Shown in pieces: positions 50,203 through 61,249 of a DNA stretch of 64,000 nucleotides (position 1 is the first letter of the stretch; each line of letters begins with the position of its first letter). The notes beneath the pieces were generated by a model. It worked only from the letters and a program-made list of their open reading frames with translations. It did no database searches and was not told the origin of the DNA. Made by a program: the position numbers and the translations under genes. This DNA is from Rhodospirillaceae bacterium (GTDB lineage Bacteria > Pseudomonadota > Gammaproteobacteria > Steroidobacterales > Rariloculaceae). The stretch lies in NCBI GenBank assembly GCA_024638465.1, contig JAHEKF010000003.1, positions 42,446-106,445 on the forward strand, written 5' to 3'.

Positions 50203-50218
50203 TGTGACACAGTTCACA
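50203..50218. promoter_or_regulatory. CRP-like binding site, perfect consensus
   Basis: TGTGA-cacagt-TCACA, 10/10. Confidence 0.65.
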
Positions 50219-50332
50219 GTCTGGAAGCAGCGCTGAGCGACCAGGCGCCAGTTGCAGCCGCGACGGCGAGACTGCGGCGCCCGACCGTAAGCCGAATCAC
50301 GTCGAAAGTGCAGGGCACCACGGATAATTGAC

Positions 50333-51292
50333 ATGAAGTCTATATTATATATTACTGTTTTTTATATATTTTTATCCTTATTTGCAGTTCCGCCCACGGC
50401 AGCTCAGGGACAGGCCGCGGGGCCGGCGGGATTCAGTCAGGTCGCACCCGGTCTCTACTTCAATTATGACTTCGGGGGCTCGAATTCCGCGGTCCTGATC
50501 ACGGCAACGGCCATCCTCGTCGTCGACACGCGCATGCACCCCGACGATGCCGAACGGCTGCTCGCGGAGATTCGGCGAATCTCGGACGCGCCTGTCCGTT
50601 GGGTAGTCAACTCCCAGTTCCACGGCGATCACTATATGGGGAACGCCGTTTTCGCACGCGAGGGCGCGACAATCATTGCCCATCGCGATACCCAGGAAGT
50701 CATTCTGGAGCGTTTCGACTACGAGGTCCGGACGCGGCCATTCGAGCAGCGCGGACAGAACCGCGAGGATGTAGTCCTCGTTCTGCCCGATATCCTTTTC
50801 GATCGAAAACTGACGCTCGATGTCGGCGGAATCCCGGTCGAGCTGATTTATCTCGGCGCCGGCCAGAACGAAGGCGATACGCTAGTTCATTTTCCGCATG
50901 CGCGCGCGCTCCACACGGGCGGCGTTTTCCACAATCGCAGCTGGGCCAACACCTCCTATACACCCTCCGTTGACGGCTGGCTGAACGTACTCCGCGCGAT
51001 GCGCAGAATCGACGTTGATGTCTACCTTCCTCCTCATGGGCCGCTCGCTTCGTTAGCCGATCTCGATAACTTTATCGAGTTCGTCGACCGGCTCCACCAG
51101 GGGGTAAAAGCCGCAGTTGACCGCGGCGCGACTCTCGAAGAAACCCTTGCGGAAAACCTGTTCACCGAATACAGCGATTGGCGAGGATACGAACGGCGCG
51201 AGCGAAACCTGACGGCGTTATTCGAACTCCTGACGGTCGGCGAGGCGCAATACTTCGTTCCGTCGAGCCGTGCCGCGCCGATCTCACCATAG
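50333..51292 (+). CDS. Exported metallo-beta-lactamase-fold hydrolase
   Basis: Signal peptide; NSQFHGDHYMGNAVF (HxHxDH-type), HTGGVFHNR, LPPHGP. Confidence 0.85.
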   Translation: MKSILYITVFYIFLSLFAVPPTAAQGQAAGPAGFSQVAPGLYFNYDFGGSNSAVLITATAILVVDTRMHPDDAERLLAEIRRISDAPVRWVVNSQFHGDHYMGNAVFAREGATIIAHRDTQEVILERFDYEVRTRPFEQRGQNREDVVLVLPDILFDRKLTLDVGGIPVELIYLGAGQNEGDTLVHFPHARALHTGGVFHNRSWANTSYTPSVDGWLNVLRAMRRIDVDVYLPPHGPLASLADLDNFIEFVDRLHQGVKAAVDRGATLEETLAENLFTEYSDWRGYERRERNLTALFELLTVGEAQYFVPSSRAAPISP

Positions 51293-51302
51293 CGCAGCAG
51301 AA

Positions 51303-51587
51303 TTACGCGCCTATCAGCACGCGTTTCTCGCCCGGCTTGAGTTTCTTGATTTCACGCTCCCGCCTGAGCGCGGCGCTTCGATCGACCGCAAGCTCCGTGT
51401 AGACGAGCGTGACGGGTAACCGCCCCCGCGTATATTTTGCGCCGCGGCCCGCATTGTGCGTGACCAGCCGCGCCGGCAGATCGTTCGTGATCCCGGTATA
51501 AAGTGTCGCGTCTGCGCAACGTAGAACATAGACGATCCATTCCGACGCGGCCGCCTTCGTCAGCGCGCTTTCGGTCTGCACCGTCAT
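51303..51587 (-). CDS. GIY-YIG endonuclease domain protein
   Basis: [40 protein letters not shown]. Confidence 0.92.
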   Translation of the reverse strand: MTVQTESALTKAAASEWIVYVLRCADATLYTGITNDLPARLVTHNAGRGAKYTRGRLPVTLVYTELAVDRSAALRREREIKKLKPGEKRVLIGA

Positions 51588-51988
51588 GCTGCGAAGGTCC
51601 AGTTCTCCCGCAGAGCCGCTGGCTCGAATCCGTGGCGCTCGATATTGCCGTAGGAATGCTGCGGGTCGCCCTCGACGGCCTCCCCCGTCTCGGTGAAAAA
51701 GCGCCCGATACCGTGCTCACGGTAGATACTTGCGATTTTATCGATTGTTGCCGCATCGGGCGCGTCTCTCGTCCCGAGGCCCAGCGTACGGTTCAGCAGA
51801 ATGGAAGGGTCGTGCTCGGCCACGGATACGAAAGCGTCGGCGACGTTTCTCGCGATGAGGCCCAGGCGGCGTCCTGCTTCGGGCGGACAATTCTCATGAA
51901 GACTCGAAAAGGCTGCGAGTTCGGTGGCCTCGGCTCGCAGATCGAGACCGTCCATCGCCTCAACTGCGCTCCTTAAAGAAGAAAGCAA
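51584..51988 (-). pseudogene. GNAT-type acetyltransferase apparently lacking its central domain (in frame)
   Basis: N-terminal segment ([33 protein letters not shown]) joined directly to C-terminal [32 protein letters not shown]. Confidence 0.55.
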
Positions 51989-52169
51989 CCAGGAATGCCG
52001 CGGACAACGAAATTCCCACTCCGACTCCGAGCGCCGCTCCTATGGCGATGCCGATCGCCGGCTGCCCGAACAGCGCGCCAACGAAAACGCCGAGTATCAC
52101 GCCCGCACTGAGTGACAGCGGAAAACTGAATACTCGCAGTATCGATGCAACGGATGTTTCGTTCGACAT
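51960..52169 (-). CDS. Small Gly-rich two-helix membrane protein
   Basis: SAGVILGVFVGALFGQPAIGIAIGAALGVGVGISLSAAFLVAFFF. Confidence 0.6.
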   Translation of the reverse strand: MSNETSVASILRVFSFPLSLSAGVILGVFVGALFGQPAIGIAIGAALGVGVGISLSAAFLVAFFFKERS

Positions 52170-52356
52170 GTCGCCCCCCTGCGTAGTTGAGGCCGAGTTT
52201 ACCCTTACGCGGCCGGTTCATTCGACAAAGCGTCCCGCTTGCCACAATCGACAGACACGCTTCAGGAGCCCCGAGAGACCGTCGCGCCGGCGAACCTGCA
52301 CCTGCGGTCGCCTGGGCTGTTAAACTTCGGCCGCGATTTCCGCTCGAGTATCGCGA

Positions 52357-52779
52357 ATGCTTGCTAGCCTAACACGCCGGTCGGCCGGCCTGCCCCGGCG
52401 ACTCGCAGCGCTGGTCTACGACTGGCTGCTGCTCATTGCGCTGATGTTCGGCTTCACATTACTCGTCATTCTGATCCGCGGCGGCGAGGCAGTCGAGCCG
52501 GCTTCCTGGTGGTTTAACGCAAGTCTCGTAGCCGTCAGCTTCGCGTTCTTTGGTTGGTTCTGGACTCACGGCGGCCAAACTCTGGGGATGCGCGCGTGGA
52601 AACTCCGGCTCGAACGGGCCGACGGAGGCAATTTGCGATGGCCCGATGCCGCGCGCCGCTATATGGCGTCCTGGGTGCTGGCGCTGCCGCCAGGTCTGGG
52701 ATTTCTGTGGGGCGCCATCGACCGTGAGGGGCTCTGCTGGCACGACAGGCTATCGCGGACGCGAATCGTGCGAATTTAG
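52357..52779 (+). CDS. RDD family membrane protein
   Basis: GLPRRLAALVYDWLLLIALMFG, GQTLGMRAWKLRL, CWHDRLSRTRIV. Confidence 0.9.
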   Translation: MLASLTRRSAGLPRRLAALVYDWLLLIALMFGFTLLVILIRGGEAVEPASWWFNASLVAVSFAFFGWFWTHGGQTLGMRAWKLRLERADGGNLRWPDAARRYMASWVLALPPGLGFLWGAIDREGLCWHDRLSRTRIVRI

Positions 52780-53843
52780 CGAATGCGGGTCAGCGCCGCG
52801 ACCGTAATCAAAAGCAGTACCGAACTCGGCAACCACGCGACGACCAGCGGATCGAGATCGAACACCTCACCGCTGTTGACGAATGTCTGTGCGACCACGT
52901 AATAACCGAGCCCGATGATCAGACCAACCAGCAAACGTCCGCCCGCCCCCGCGGAACGAAGCGCGCCGGAAACGAACGGTAATGCCAGTACTGTCATCAG
53001 AAACACGGACACGACATCTGCCATTCGAGCCCAATAAGCGGTTACATAGCGATCCGCATCGAGATCGTTCTGCTGCAGATAGCCGATGTAGCGTTTCAGC
53101 CCCTGCGTATCGAGAAGATCTTCACGGACTTCCGATAGCCCGAGTAATTCCAGGCTGAGTTCGTAATTCTGAACGGAGCGACGTTCAGCAGTAGACGAGA
53201 TGCTGTCGCTCGAGAACTGGGTAGCCGCGTAGTTTGCCAATACCCAACGTTGCTGCGCGTCTATCTCTGCAGAGTCAGCGCTGCTGACCTGTGTGAGCTC
53301 GCCCTCTTCATCGAACTCGAACAGATACACGCCGCCGAAATTGATGCCGTCGTCGGCGCGACGGAAATTGAAGATGCGGTCTCCGTCCTTGAGCCATGCG
53401 GACCGCGCGTTGGCAATATCGACGCTGTCGAGAAGTGCGTGCGAGCGAAGCTGACTCGCATACGACCCGAGCGACGGCGCCAGCGACTCTCCAAGCAGCG
53501 CCATGAGGATCATGAGGACGATACCCGCGATTCCCACCGATCCGATCATGCGCAGGCGCGATACGCCGCTCGACCGCATGACCACGAGCTCGCTGTGAGT
53601 CGCCAGATTGCCGAGACTCAATAGCGCGCCGATCAGCGCAGCAGCCGGGAGCATCTGCACGATCATTCTCGGCAGCCGCAATGCGACGTAGGCAAGCGCA
53701 TCTTCGAGCCTGTATTGCGCGGTACCGACGTCGTCGAGTTGCCCGACAAACTCGACGAAAGTCACCACAGCAAGCAATATGAGAACGACAATCGCTACCC
53801 CTTTCAGGACAGCGCCGGCGATGTATCTGTCGAGCAGCCCCAT
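52776..53843 (-). CDS. lptG: LPS export permease LptG
   Basis: MGLLDRYIAGAVLKG, MLPAAALIGALLSLGNLATHSELVVMRSSGVS; start moved from 53960. Confidence 0.93.
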   Translation of the reverse strand: MGLLDRYIAGAVLKGVAIVVLILLAVVTFVEFVGQLDDVGTAQYRLEDALAYVALRLPRMIVQMLPAAALIGALLSLGNLATHSELVVMRSSGVSRLRMIGSVGIAGIVLMILMALLGESLAPSLGSYASQLRSHALLDSVDIANARSAWLKDGDRIFNFRRADDGINFGGVYLFEFDEEGELTQVSSADSAEIDAQQRWVLANYAATQFSSDSISSTAERRSVQNYELSLELLGLSEVREDLLDTQGLKRYIGYLQQNDLDADRYVTAYWARMADVVSVFLMTVLALPFVSGALRSAGAGGRLLVGLIIGLGYYVVAQTFVNSGEVFDLDPLVVAWLPSSVLLLITVAALTRIR

Positions 53844-54937
53844 CAGGTCGTCGCCAGCTTGCCCGACGACGGGCTCGAACTGAACCAGCCCGCTTCGCGA
53901 CCGAGCATTGCGATCCCGACGAGCGCAAAGCCGAGATGCACCCACCAGACACCGAGCCATTGCGGCACCTGGTCGCGCTCAACCCAGACGCGAGCGACCG
54001 AGAGCAGATTCGCATAGGTAATGTAAATCAGAATTCCCACACCGAGCCGCGCGTAGCGCCCCTCGCGCGGCCGCGAGCGACTCAGCGGCACGGCGAGGAA
54101 CATCAGAACGAACAACATCAGCGGTGCGGAAAGCCGCCATTGAAGCTCCGCCCTGTCTTCCGGCAAGTCCGACAGCAAAAGAGCGAGCGTGGGTTTCGTC
54201 TCTACCAGGATCTCGGCTTCTTCATCATCGTCGCTGCGAACCGGCATACCATGCTCGGAGAAGTTGACGACGCGAAAGCTTCGTTCGCCTGGAACGCCTT
54301 CGTAGCGGGTGCCGTTGTAGAGAACGAAAGTAAGATTTCCGGTGGCCGGATCGTGAACGCGCTCGCCTCGCTCTGCAAGAATCACGACGACGCTCTCTTC
54401 GGTCGTGTGCTCGATGAACACGTCGCGGATCTCTTCTCCCTCCACTTCCTGCGCGTAAATGATCGTGTCACCCGCGTCCGGTGACGTGAACTTTCCCGAT
54501 TCGAGCACCCCAAGCTCGAGTTCTTCCTGGGCGCGCTGCTTGATCTCTTCGATAAAGCGTAGCGCGTCGGGCGTGCGTTCGAGCGACAACCAGGCGACGG
54601 ATGCAGACAACAACAGCGTCAGTACGCTGATGGGACCCAGGAGCTTCACCGGGCCGATCCCGCAAGACGCGAGCGCTGCCATCTCGGAATCCCGATTGAG
54701 CCTCGCGAGCGCCAGCATGATTCCGAGAAATAGTCCGATCGGCGTGAGGACCGTGATGTAACGCAAGGACGTCAGGCCGAGAATCGCGAATACGGCGTCT
54801 CGCGGCAGCTGCCCTGCGGCGGCATCATCCAGAATTTCTGCGAACTGGTTACTCATGAGAATCACGAATAACACGAGTGTTACCGTCAGCCAGGCGACAA
54901 ACGTCTCGCGAAAAATATAGCGGCTGATGAGGCTCAA
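53843..54937 (-). CDS. lptF: LPS export permease LptF
   Basis: MSLISRYIFRETFVAWLTVTLVLFVILMSNQF; LARLNRDSEMAALASCGIGP. Confidence 0.94.
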   Translation of the reverse strand: MSLISRYIFRETFVAWLTVTLVLFVILMSNQFAEILDDAAAGQLPRDAVFAILGLTSLRYITVLTPIGLFLGIMLALARLNRDSEMAALASCGIGPVKLLGPISVLTLLLSASVAWLSLERTPDALRFIEEIKQRAQEELELGVLESGKFTSPDAGDTIIYAQEVEGEEIRDVFIEHTTEESVVVILAERGERVHDPATGNLTFVLYNGTRYEGVPGERSFRVVNFSEHGMPVRSDDDEEAEILVETKPTLALLLSDLPEDRAELQWRLSAPLMLFVLMFLAVPLSRSRPREGRYARLGVGILIYITYANLLSVARVWVERDQVPQWLGVWWVHLGFALVGIAMLGREAGWFSSSPSSGKLATT

Positions 54938-55100
54938 GGGATCAGAGTGTTTTCAGTACGTTGCGCTAATCGAGTACACTAGCCCGCACTTTTTCGGCTG
55001 GGATCAGGACACGATAACACAAGCGCGAATGCGCCCCGGTATGCATGTCGCATCGGGGCTGCGTCGAGATTTATCGTCCGGCCACACTGAGGAGAAAACT

Positions 55101-56582
55101 ATGGAATTTCCGGTCAAGACCGGAGCGCCGGCCAGTCAGAGAACTGCCTGCGCCATTCTTCCGGTCTTCGAGGGCCGCGGCCTGAAAGGACCGACTAAAG
55201 AAGTCGATCTGTCCTGCGGCGGACTCCTCGGTCAGCTCGTAAAGAGCGGCGATGCTTCGGCCAAGCCCGGTTCTGTCCTTCTCGTACCACAGCTGCAAGG
55301 CTCAGCCGCCGACCGGGCCTTGCTCGTAGGCTGCGGCAAGCAAGCCGATTTCGACGCGAAGCGCGTACGCCAGGCGCTGATTACCGCTGTCGGAAAACTG
55401 AAATCGACCGGCGTGAAGGAAGCGACAAGTTACCTGACCTATACCAGGCACCGCAGCCTGGACGCATACTATGCGACACGCGTCAGCGTCGATGCCGCGC
55501 GCAGCGCCGTGTACAGCTTCGACGAGCTGAAGAGTGGCCGAAAATCGCGGACCAGGCTCTCCAAACTGGCAATCGCCATTGGTAATCGAAGCGACCTCCG
55601 GGAATCCAGAAGAGGCGTCTCTGACGGACGCGCAATCGCAAACGGTACTGATATCGCGCGCGATCTCGGCAACCGGCCAGCCAATGTCTGCACACCGTCG
55701 CATCTCGCTCGTGAAGCGCGGTCGCTGGCTAAGCGCTGCGACAATATGGAAGTTACCGTACTCGGGCCGAGTGAGATTAAGCGCTACAAGATGGGGGCCT
55801 TTCTTTCAGTCACCCAGGGAGCGGACGAGCCCCCCCGCTTCATTGTCGTCCGCTATCGTGGCGCGCCCGCGAGCCACGCCCCGGTAGTCCTCTGCGGCAA
55901 GGGAATCACCTTCGACACCGGAGGTATATCGCTCAAACCGGCGCCTAAACTCGACGAAATGAAATTCGATATGTGCGGTGCCGCGGGCGTTCTCGGCACG
56001 ATGGCCGCCATAGGCGAGTTGCAGCCCGAGATAAACGTCGTCGCGTTGATCCCTGCCTGCGAGAACATGCCGAGCGGAAGCGCAACGCGGCCGGGTGACA
56101 TCGTCAGATCGATGTCCGGTCAGACTATCGAGATATTGAATACCGACGCTGAAGGCCGTTTGATCCTCGCGGACGCGTTAACGTATGCGAAACGCTTTAA
56201 GCCTAAATACATACTGGACGTCGCGACACTGACGGGCGCCTGCGTCGTCGCGGTCGGGCACCTTTACACCGGCCTGTTCAGCCGCGACGAGAAACTGACC
56301 GCCGCCCTGCTCGGCGCCGGAGAGCGGTCGCTCGATGCTGCCTGGCGGCTACCGGCCGACGACGAATACGGCCTGTCGCTTAAGAGCAATTTCGCGGACT
56401 TCGCAAACATTGGCGGCCGTGAGGCAGGCGCGAGCATCGCCGCACAATTCCTGTCCCGTTTCGTCGACGACACGCCCTGGGCCCACCTCGACATCGCCGG
56501 ATCCGCCTGGGTATCGACCGGCGAAAAGGGCGCGACCGGGCGACCCGTTCCACTCCTCACGGACTTTCTGCTGAACTTATAA
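55101..56582 (+). CDS. pepA: Leucyl aminopeptidase
   Basis: GKGITFDTGGISLKP, NTDAEGRLILADAL; start moved to MEFPVKTG. Confidence 0.96.
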   Translation: MEFPVKTGAPASQRTACAILPVFEGRGLKGPTKEVDLSCGGLLGQLVKSGDASAKPGSVLLVPQLQGSAADRALLVGCGKQADFDAKRVRQALITAVGKLKSTGVKEATSYLTYTRHRSLDAYYATRVSVDAARSAVYSFDELKSGRKSRTRLSKLAIAIGNRSDLRESRRGVSDGRAIANGTDIARDLGNRPANVCTPSHLAREARSLAKRCDNMEVTVLGPSEIKRYKMGAFLSVTQGADEPPRFIVVRYRGAPASHAPVVLCGKGITFDTGGISLKPAPKLDEMKFDMCGAAGVLGTMAAIGELQPEINVVALIPACENMPSGSATRPGDIVRSMSGQTIEILNTDAEGRLILADALTYAKRFKPKYILDVATLTGACVVAVGHLYTGLFSRDEKLTAALLGAGERSLDAAWRLPADDEYGLSLKSNFADFANIGGREAGASIAAQFLSRFVDDTPWAHLDIAGSAWVSTGEKGATGRPVPLLTDFLLNL

Positions 56583-56600
56583 ACTAACGGGTAGCCAGCC

Positions 56601-57059
56601 TTGACCCAGGTCGATTTCTACATCCTGACGACGAACTCGAGCGATTCCTGGCTGCGCCTCGCGTGCCGAATTACCGAGAAGGCGATGCAGCGGAAGATGC
56701 AGGTTTATCTGCATGCTGCCGGAGAATCCGATGCACGCACGCTCGACGAGTTGCTGTGGACCTTTTCGCAGGGTAGTTTCATACCGCATCGGGTCGTGGA
56801 CACAACCCACAAGCCACCGTTCGACGAGCCGGTATTGATCGGGCAGCATGGTCCCGCCGCAACGTCCGATTCCGAATTTCAGGCCGAAGGAAACTGGGAT
56901 CTGCTGATCAATCTGGCGCCGGTCGTTCCGGAATTCTTCAGCCGCTACGACCGTGTCGCTGAAGTGGTCGACAACGAACCGGCACGGCGTAAGGAAGGCC
57001 GCGATCGATTCCGTTTTTACCGAGACCGAGGTTACGAACTAAAAACTCACCATGTCTGA
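56601..57059 (+). CDS. holC: DNA polymerase III chi subunit
   Basis: VDFYILTTNSSDSWLRLACRITEKAMQRKMQVYLHA; pepA-holC-valS order; TTG start. Confidence 0.93.
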   Translation: MTQVDFYILTTNSSDSWLRLACRITEKAMQRKMQVYLHAAGESDARTLDELLWTFSQGSFIPHRVVDTTHKPPFDEPVLIGQHGPAATSDSEFQAEGNWDLLINLAPVVPEFFSRYDRVAEVVDNEPARRKEGRDRFRFYRDRGYELKTHHV

Positions 57060-57369
57060 GACAGAACTACCGCAAGAATCGAACGTCAGCGAAGAGATAC
57101 CGGTTCTCACGGATATTATCGAGGGCGAATCGACGCCGGAAGAAGCGATCGCGGAAGACCCCTCGGCGAACGAAGAACTGATCGCCGAACTCCAGACCAA
57201 GTTGTCCGTGGGTGCGTTCACTTTGACGGAACAACTGCTCCATTCCGCGATCTCCGAGATGGAGGCCACGCTCTTTCAGCAGGTCTTGAATCGTTTGCGC
57301 CAGGAGTTGCCCGAACTCATCGACACGGTATTGCGCGAGCACCTCGCTGACGACGGCGACGACGAATAG
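57052..57369 (+). CDS. Conserved hypothetical protein between holC and valS
   Basis: 105-aa ORF overlapping the holC stop; acidic N-terminus. Confidence 0.75.
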   Translation: MSETELPQESNVSEEIPVLTDIIEGESTPEEAIAEDPSANEELIAELQTKLSVGAFTLTEQLLHSAISEMEATLFQQVLNRLRQELPELIDTVLREHLADDGDDE

Positions 57370-57382
57370 GCACGGGATTCAC

Positions 57383-60169
57383 GTGGCGAAGGGCTACCAA
57401 CCCGCCGAGATCGAATCCCGGCACTATCAGCGATGGGAAGACGCAGGCTACTTCGCGCCGTCGGGCTCCGGATCGCCGTACTCGATCGTTATCCCTCCTC
57501 CGAACGTTACCGGCACGCTACATATCGGCCACGCGTTCGGCGGCACGGTCCAGGACGCGTTGACGCGTTATCACCGCATGCGCGGCAACGACACGCTGTG
57601 GCAACCGGGAACCGATCACGCGGGGATCGCCACGCAGATGGTAGTCGAACGGCTACTGGCCGCGGAGGGTCAATCGAAGCACGATCTCGGCCGCGATGGC
57701 TTCATCGATCGGGTCTGGGAGTGGAAGGAACAATCGGGCAACCGTATTTCGCAACAGCTCAGGCGCCTCGGCAGCTCCGTCGACTGGTCGCGCGAGCGCT
57801 TTACGATGGACGAAGGTCTTTCGGCGGCCGTTACGGAAGTCTTCGTTCAACTGTATGAAGAAGGCCTGATCTATCGTGGCAAGCGCCTCGTGAACTGGGA
57901 TCCGGTGCTTCACACTGCACTGTCCGACCTCGAGGTACTTTCGAACGAGGAACAAGGCAGCCTCTGGCGGTTTCGCTACCCGCTGGCTGACGGCGACGGC
58001 CATGTCGTCGTTGCGACGACGCGTCCGGAAACGATGCTTGGCGATTCTGCCGTCGCCGTGCACCCCGACGACGATCGTTATCGATCACTGATAGGGAAAT
58101 CAGTAGCGCTACCGTTGGCAAACAGGGATATACCGATCATCGCCGACGACTATGTCGACGCCGAATTCGGCACGGGCTGCGTAAAGATCACGCCCGCACA
58201 CGACTTCAATGACTACGACGTCGGGCGGCGGCACGACCTGGCCGTGATCAACATCCTCGACGAGGACGCTAATCTGAACGATGCCGTTCCGGAAGCCTAT
58301 CGTCGACTGAATCGCTTCGAGGCGCGCAAACGTGTCGTCGCGGATCTCGATGCGCTCGGACTCCTCGACGGTATCGACGATCACACGCTGAAGGTTCCAC
58401 GCGGCGACAGAAGTGGCGAAATCGTGGAACCGTTCCTGACCGACCAGTGGTATGTCAGAGCCGAACCGCTCGCCAGACCCGCGATAGAAGCGGTTGAGAC
58501 CGGCGCGATTCGATTCGTACCGGAAAACTGGTCCAAAACCTATTTCGAGTGGATGCACAACATCGAGGACTGGTGTATTTCGCGGCAGCTTTGGTGGGGA
58601 CATCGAATACCGGCCTGGTACGACGAAGACGGCAACGTCTATGTCGGCCGCGACGAGGCTGCAGTGAGAAGCCGAAACAACCTGACCGATGACGTGAAAC
58701 TCGAGCAGGACAACGATGTGCTCGACACCTGGTTCTCGTCCGCTTTGTGGCCTTTCTCAACCATGGGCTGGCCCGAGCAGACCGACTCGCTCGAAAAATT
58801 CTATCCGACTTCAGTGCTCGTAACCGGCTTCGACATCATCTTTTTCTGGGTCGCCCGCATGATCATGATGGGTCTCAAGTTCATGGGCGATGTTCCGTTT
58901 CGCGAGGTCTATATCCACGGACTAATTCGCGACCATGACGGCCAAAAAATGTCGAAGAGCAAGGGCAACGTCCTGGACCCGCTCGACATCGTAGAAGGTA
59001 TCGATCTCGACGGGCTGCTCGCGAAGCGCACCGAAGGCCTCATGCAGCCACACCTCAGGGATCGAATCGAAACGGCGACGCGCAAGGAGTTTCCGCAGGG
59101 TATTGCGGGATACGGAGCTGACGCATTGCGCATGACGCTCGCATCGCTCGCCACGACAGGCCGGGACGTGAGTCTCGATCTCGGGCGCGTGGAAGGCTAC
59201 AGAAACTTCTGCAACAAACTCTGGAACGCTTCCCATTACGTCTTTACCACGATCGACAGCAGCGATGCCTCCGATACCCACGTCGAACCGGAGTTCTCGA
59301 CTGCTGACCGCTGGATTCGGTCGCGACTCGCCGCGACGATCGAGAGTTACCACTCGAGCATCGCGGACTATCGGCTGGATCTGGCCGCACAATCGCTCTA
59401 CGAATTCGTCTGGCATGAATTCTGCGACTGGTATCTCGAAATGACGAAACCCGTCCTGACCGGAGATGACGTACCTGCCGCGCGAATGAATGCGGCTCGT
59501 GTAACGCTCGAGGAGGCGCTCGGGGCCATCATCAGACTATTGCATCCCATCATGCCGTTCATCACCGAAGAGCTGTGGCTCGCGTTGTGTGCGAAAGCGA
59601 ATATCCGGACCGAATCGGTCATGATCGAAGCACTTCCGGAGGCCGGGGAATTCGCGAGCGACGCGGCAGCGGATGCCGAGATTGCATGGATCAAGGATTT
59701 CGTTTTCGGCGTCCGGCAGATCAGAGGCGAAATGGATATCAATCCGGGAAAGCGTCTCCCGGTCCTTCTGTCCGGCGCAAGCGCCATCGATAGCGAGCGC
59801 CTCGAGTCGAACCGCGGCCTGCTGAGCGCGCTTGCTCGCCTCGAGAGTATCGAGCTGAGCGATGACGCGAAGGTCGACGAGGGGGTCGCGACGGCTCTCG
59901 TCGGTGAATTGCGCCTGCTGGTCCCGTTGGCGGGAGTCATTGACGTCGATGCCGAGATCGCTCGACTCAAAAAGCAGCAGGCGCAGACGCAGGCCGATCT
60001 GAACAGATGCACGGCCAAACTCGAAAACGACCAGTTCGTGAGCAACGCACCCGCAGAAATCGTCGCCAAAGAACGCGGTCGCGCGAACGAAATGACCCGG
60101 AAGCTCGAGCAGCTCGCGACCCAGATCGACCGCCTGACAACCATCGCCCAGGACCCGGCACGCGCCTGA
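57383..60169 (+). CDS. valS: Valyl-tRNA synthetase
   Basis: [30 protein letters not shown]-terminal coiled coil; GTG start. Confidence 0.97.
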   Translation: MAKGYQPAEIESRHYQRWEDAGYFAPSGSGSPYSIVIPPPNVTGTLHIGHAFGGTVQDALTRYHRMRGNDTLWQPGTDHAGIATQMVVERLLAAEGQSKHDLGRDGFIDRVWEWKEQSGNRISQQLRRLGSSVDWSRERFTMDEGLSAAVTEVFVQLYEEGLIYRGKRLVNWDPVLHTALSDLEVLSNEEQGSLWRFRYPLADGDGHVVVATTRPETMLGDSAVAVHPDDDRYRSLIGKSVALPLANRDIPIIADDYVDAEFGTGCVKITPAHDFNDYDVGRRHDLAVINILDEDANLNDAVPEAYRRLNRFEARKRVVADLDALGLLDGIDDHTLKVPRGDRSGEIVEPFLTDQWYVRAEPLARPAIEAVETGAIRFVPENWSKTYFEWMHNIEDWCISRQLWWGHRIPAWYDEDGNVYVGRDEAAVRSRNNLTDDVKLEQDNDVLDTWFSSALWPFSTMGWPEQTDSLEKFYPTSVLVTGFDIIFFWVARMIMMGLKFMGDVPFREVYIHGLIRDHDGQKMSKSKGNVLDPLDIVEGIDLDGLLAKRTEGLMQPHLRDRIETATRKEFPQGIAGYGADALRMTLASLATTGRDVSLDLGRVEGYRNFCNKLWNASHYVFTTIDSSDASDTHVEPEFSTADRWIRSRLAATIESYHSSIADYRLDLAAQSLYEFVWHEFCDWYLEMTKPVLTGDDVPAARMNAARVTLEEALGAIIRLLHPIMPFITEELWLALCAKANIRTESVMIEALPEAGEFASDAAADAEIAWIKDFVFGVRQIRGEMDINPGKRLPVLLSGASAIDSERLESNRGLLSALARLESIELSDDAKVDEGVATALVGELRLLVPLAGVIDVDAEIARLKKQQAQTQADLNRCTAKLENDQFVSNAPAEIVAKERGRANEMTRKLEQLATQIDRLTTIAQDPARA

Positions 60170-60262
60170 AGCCCATTAACCGCGCCGTTTTCTGCAGACT
60201 GCGTCACATTTGACCGGAACCGGACTGTTCCCTCGGGCGCTTTTGAGCCACCATTCGAACCC

Positions 60263-61222
60263 ATGGCTACTCCAACCCTGCGTGCCGCCACCAGCGGCGC
60301 TGAGAATCCCGTCGCGATCGTCGAACGCGTGCTCGATGCGCTCGACAGCATCATCATCGGAAAATCCACAGAGGTTCGGCTGAGCCTTGCCTGCCTGCTG
60401 GCGCGCGGGCACCTTCTGATCGAGGATGTGCCAGGCGTCGGTAAGACAACGCTGGCGCATGCTTTGGCGCGGGCACTGGATCTCAGCTACCAGCGAATTC
60501 AGTTCACCAGCGATCTGTTACCCGCGGACGTCATTGGCGTTTCGGTATACGGCCGCGACACCGGTCGCTTCGAGTTTCACAAGGGTCCCATTTTCTCGCA
60601 TCTCGTCCTCGCGGACGAGATCAACAGAGCGACGCCGAAAGCGCAAAGCGCGCTCCTGGAAGCGATGGAAGAGCGGCAGGTCACAGCCGACGGCGACACG
60701 TACTCGCTCCCCACACCGTTCTTCGTCGTCGCTACCCGAAATCCGACTGAACAGATCGGTACTTTTCCGCTCCCTGAATCCCAGCTCGATCGATTTCTCA
60801 TGCAGATCTCGCTCGGTTACCCGTTACCGTCTGAGGAACGGCTGCTGCTTGCGAATGGCGACCGTCGCAGCCTCGTCGACCGCCTCGACCCCGTCCTGAG
60901 CGTAGATGCACTGCTCAAGCTCCAGGGAGCCGTTGCCGATGTCCATGTCGCGGACGCGGCGCTCGATTACATCCAGGCGCTCGTCGCGCATACGCGCGAA
61001 TCCGGCAAGTTCAACGCCGGCTTGTCGCCGCGCGGCGCGCTCGCGCTGGTCAGCGCCTCGCAGGCCTGGGCGATGATGGCCGGCCACAGTGGCGTTCACC
61101 CTGAAGACGTCCAGGCGGTATTGCCGAGCGTTGTCCGGCACCGACTGGATCCTGCACAGGACAGCGAACTGGCTGCCACCGGCATCGGCGAATCGATTCT
61201 GGAGGCCGTCCCGGTCGCCTGA
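60263..61222 (+). CDS. MoxR-family AAA+ ATPase
   Basis: LIEDVPGVGKTTLAHALARAL, FTSDLLPADVIGVSVY, ADEINRATPKAQSALLEAMEERQVT. Confidence 0.94.
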   Translation: MATPTLRAATSGAENPVAIVERVLDALDSIIIGKSTEVRLSLACLLARGHLLIEDVPGVGKTTLAHALARALDLSYQRIQFTSDLLPADVIGVSVYGRDTGRFEFHKGPIFSHLVLADEINRATPKAQSALLEAMEERQVTADGDTYSLPTPFFVVATRNPTEQIGTFPLPESQLDRFLMQISLGYPLPSEERLLLANGDRRSLVDRLDPVLSVDALLKLQGAVADVHVADAALDYIQALVAHTRESGKFNAGLSPRGALALVSASQAWAMMAGHSGVHPEDVQAVLPSVVRHRLDPAQDSELAATGIGESILEAVPVA

Positions 61223-61249
61223 TACCAGGTTCAGAGGACAGCTCAGCGT

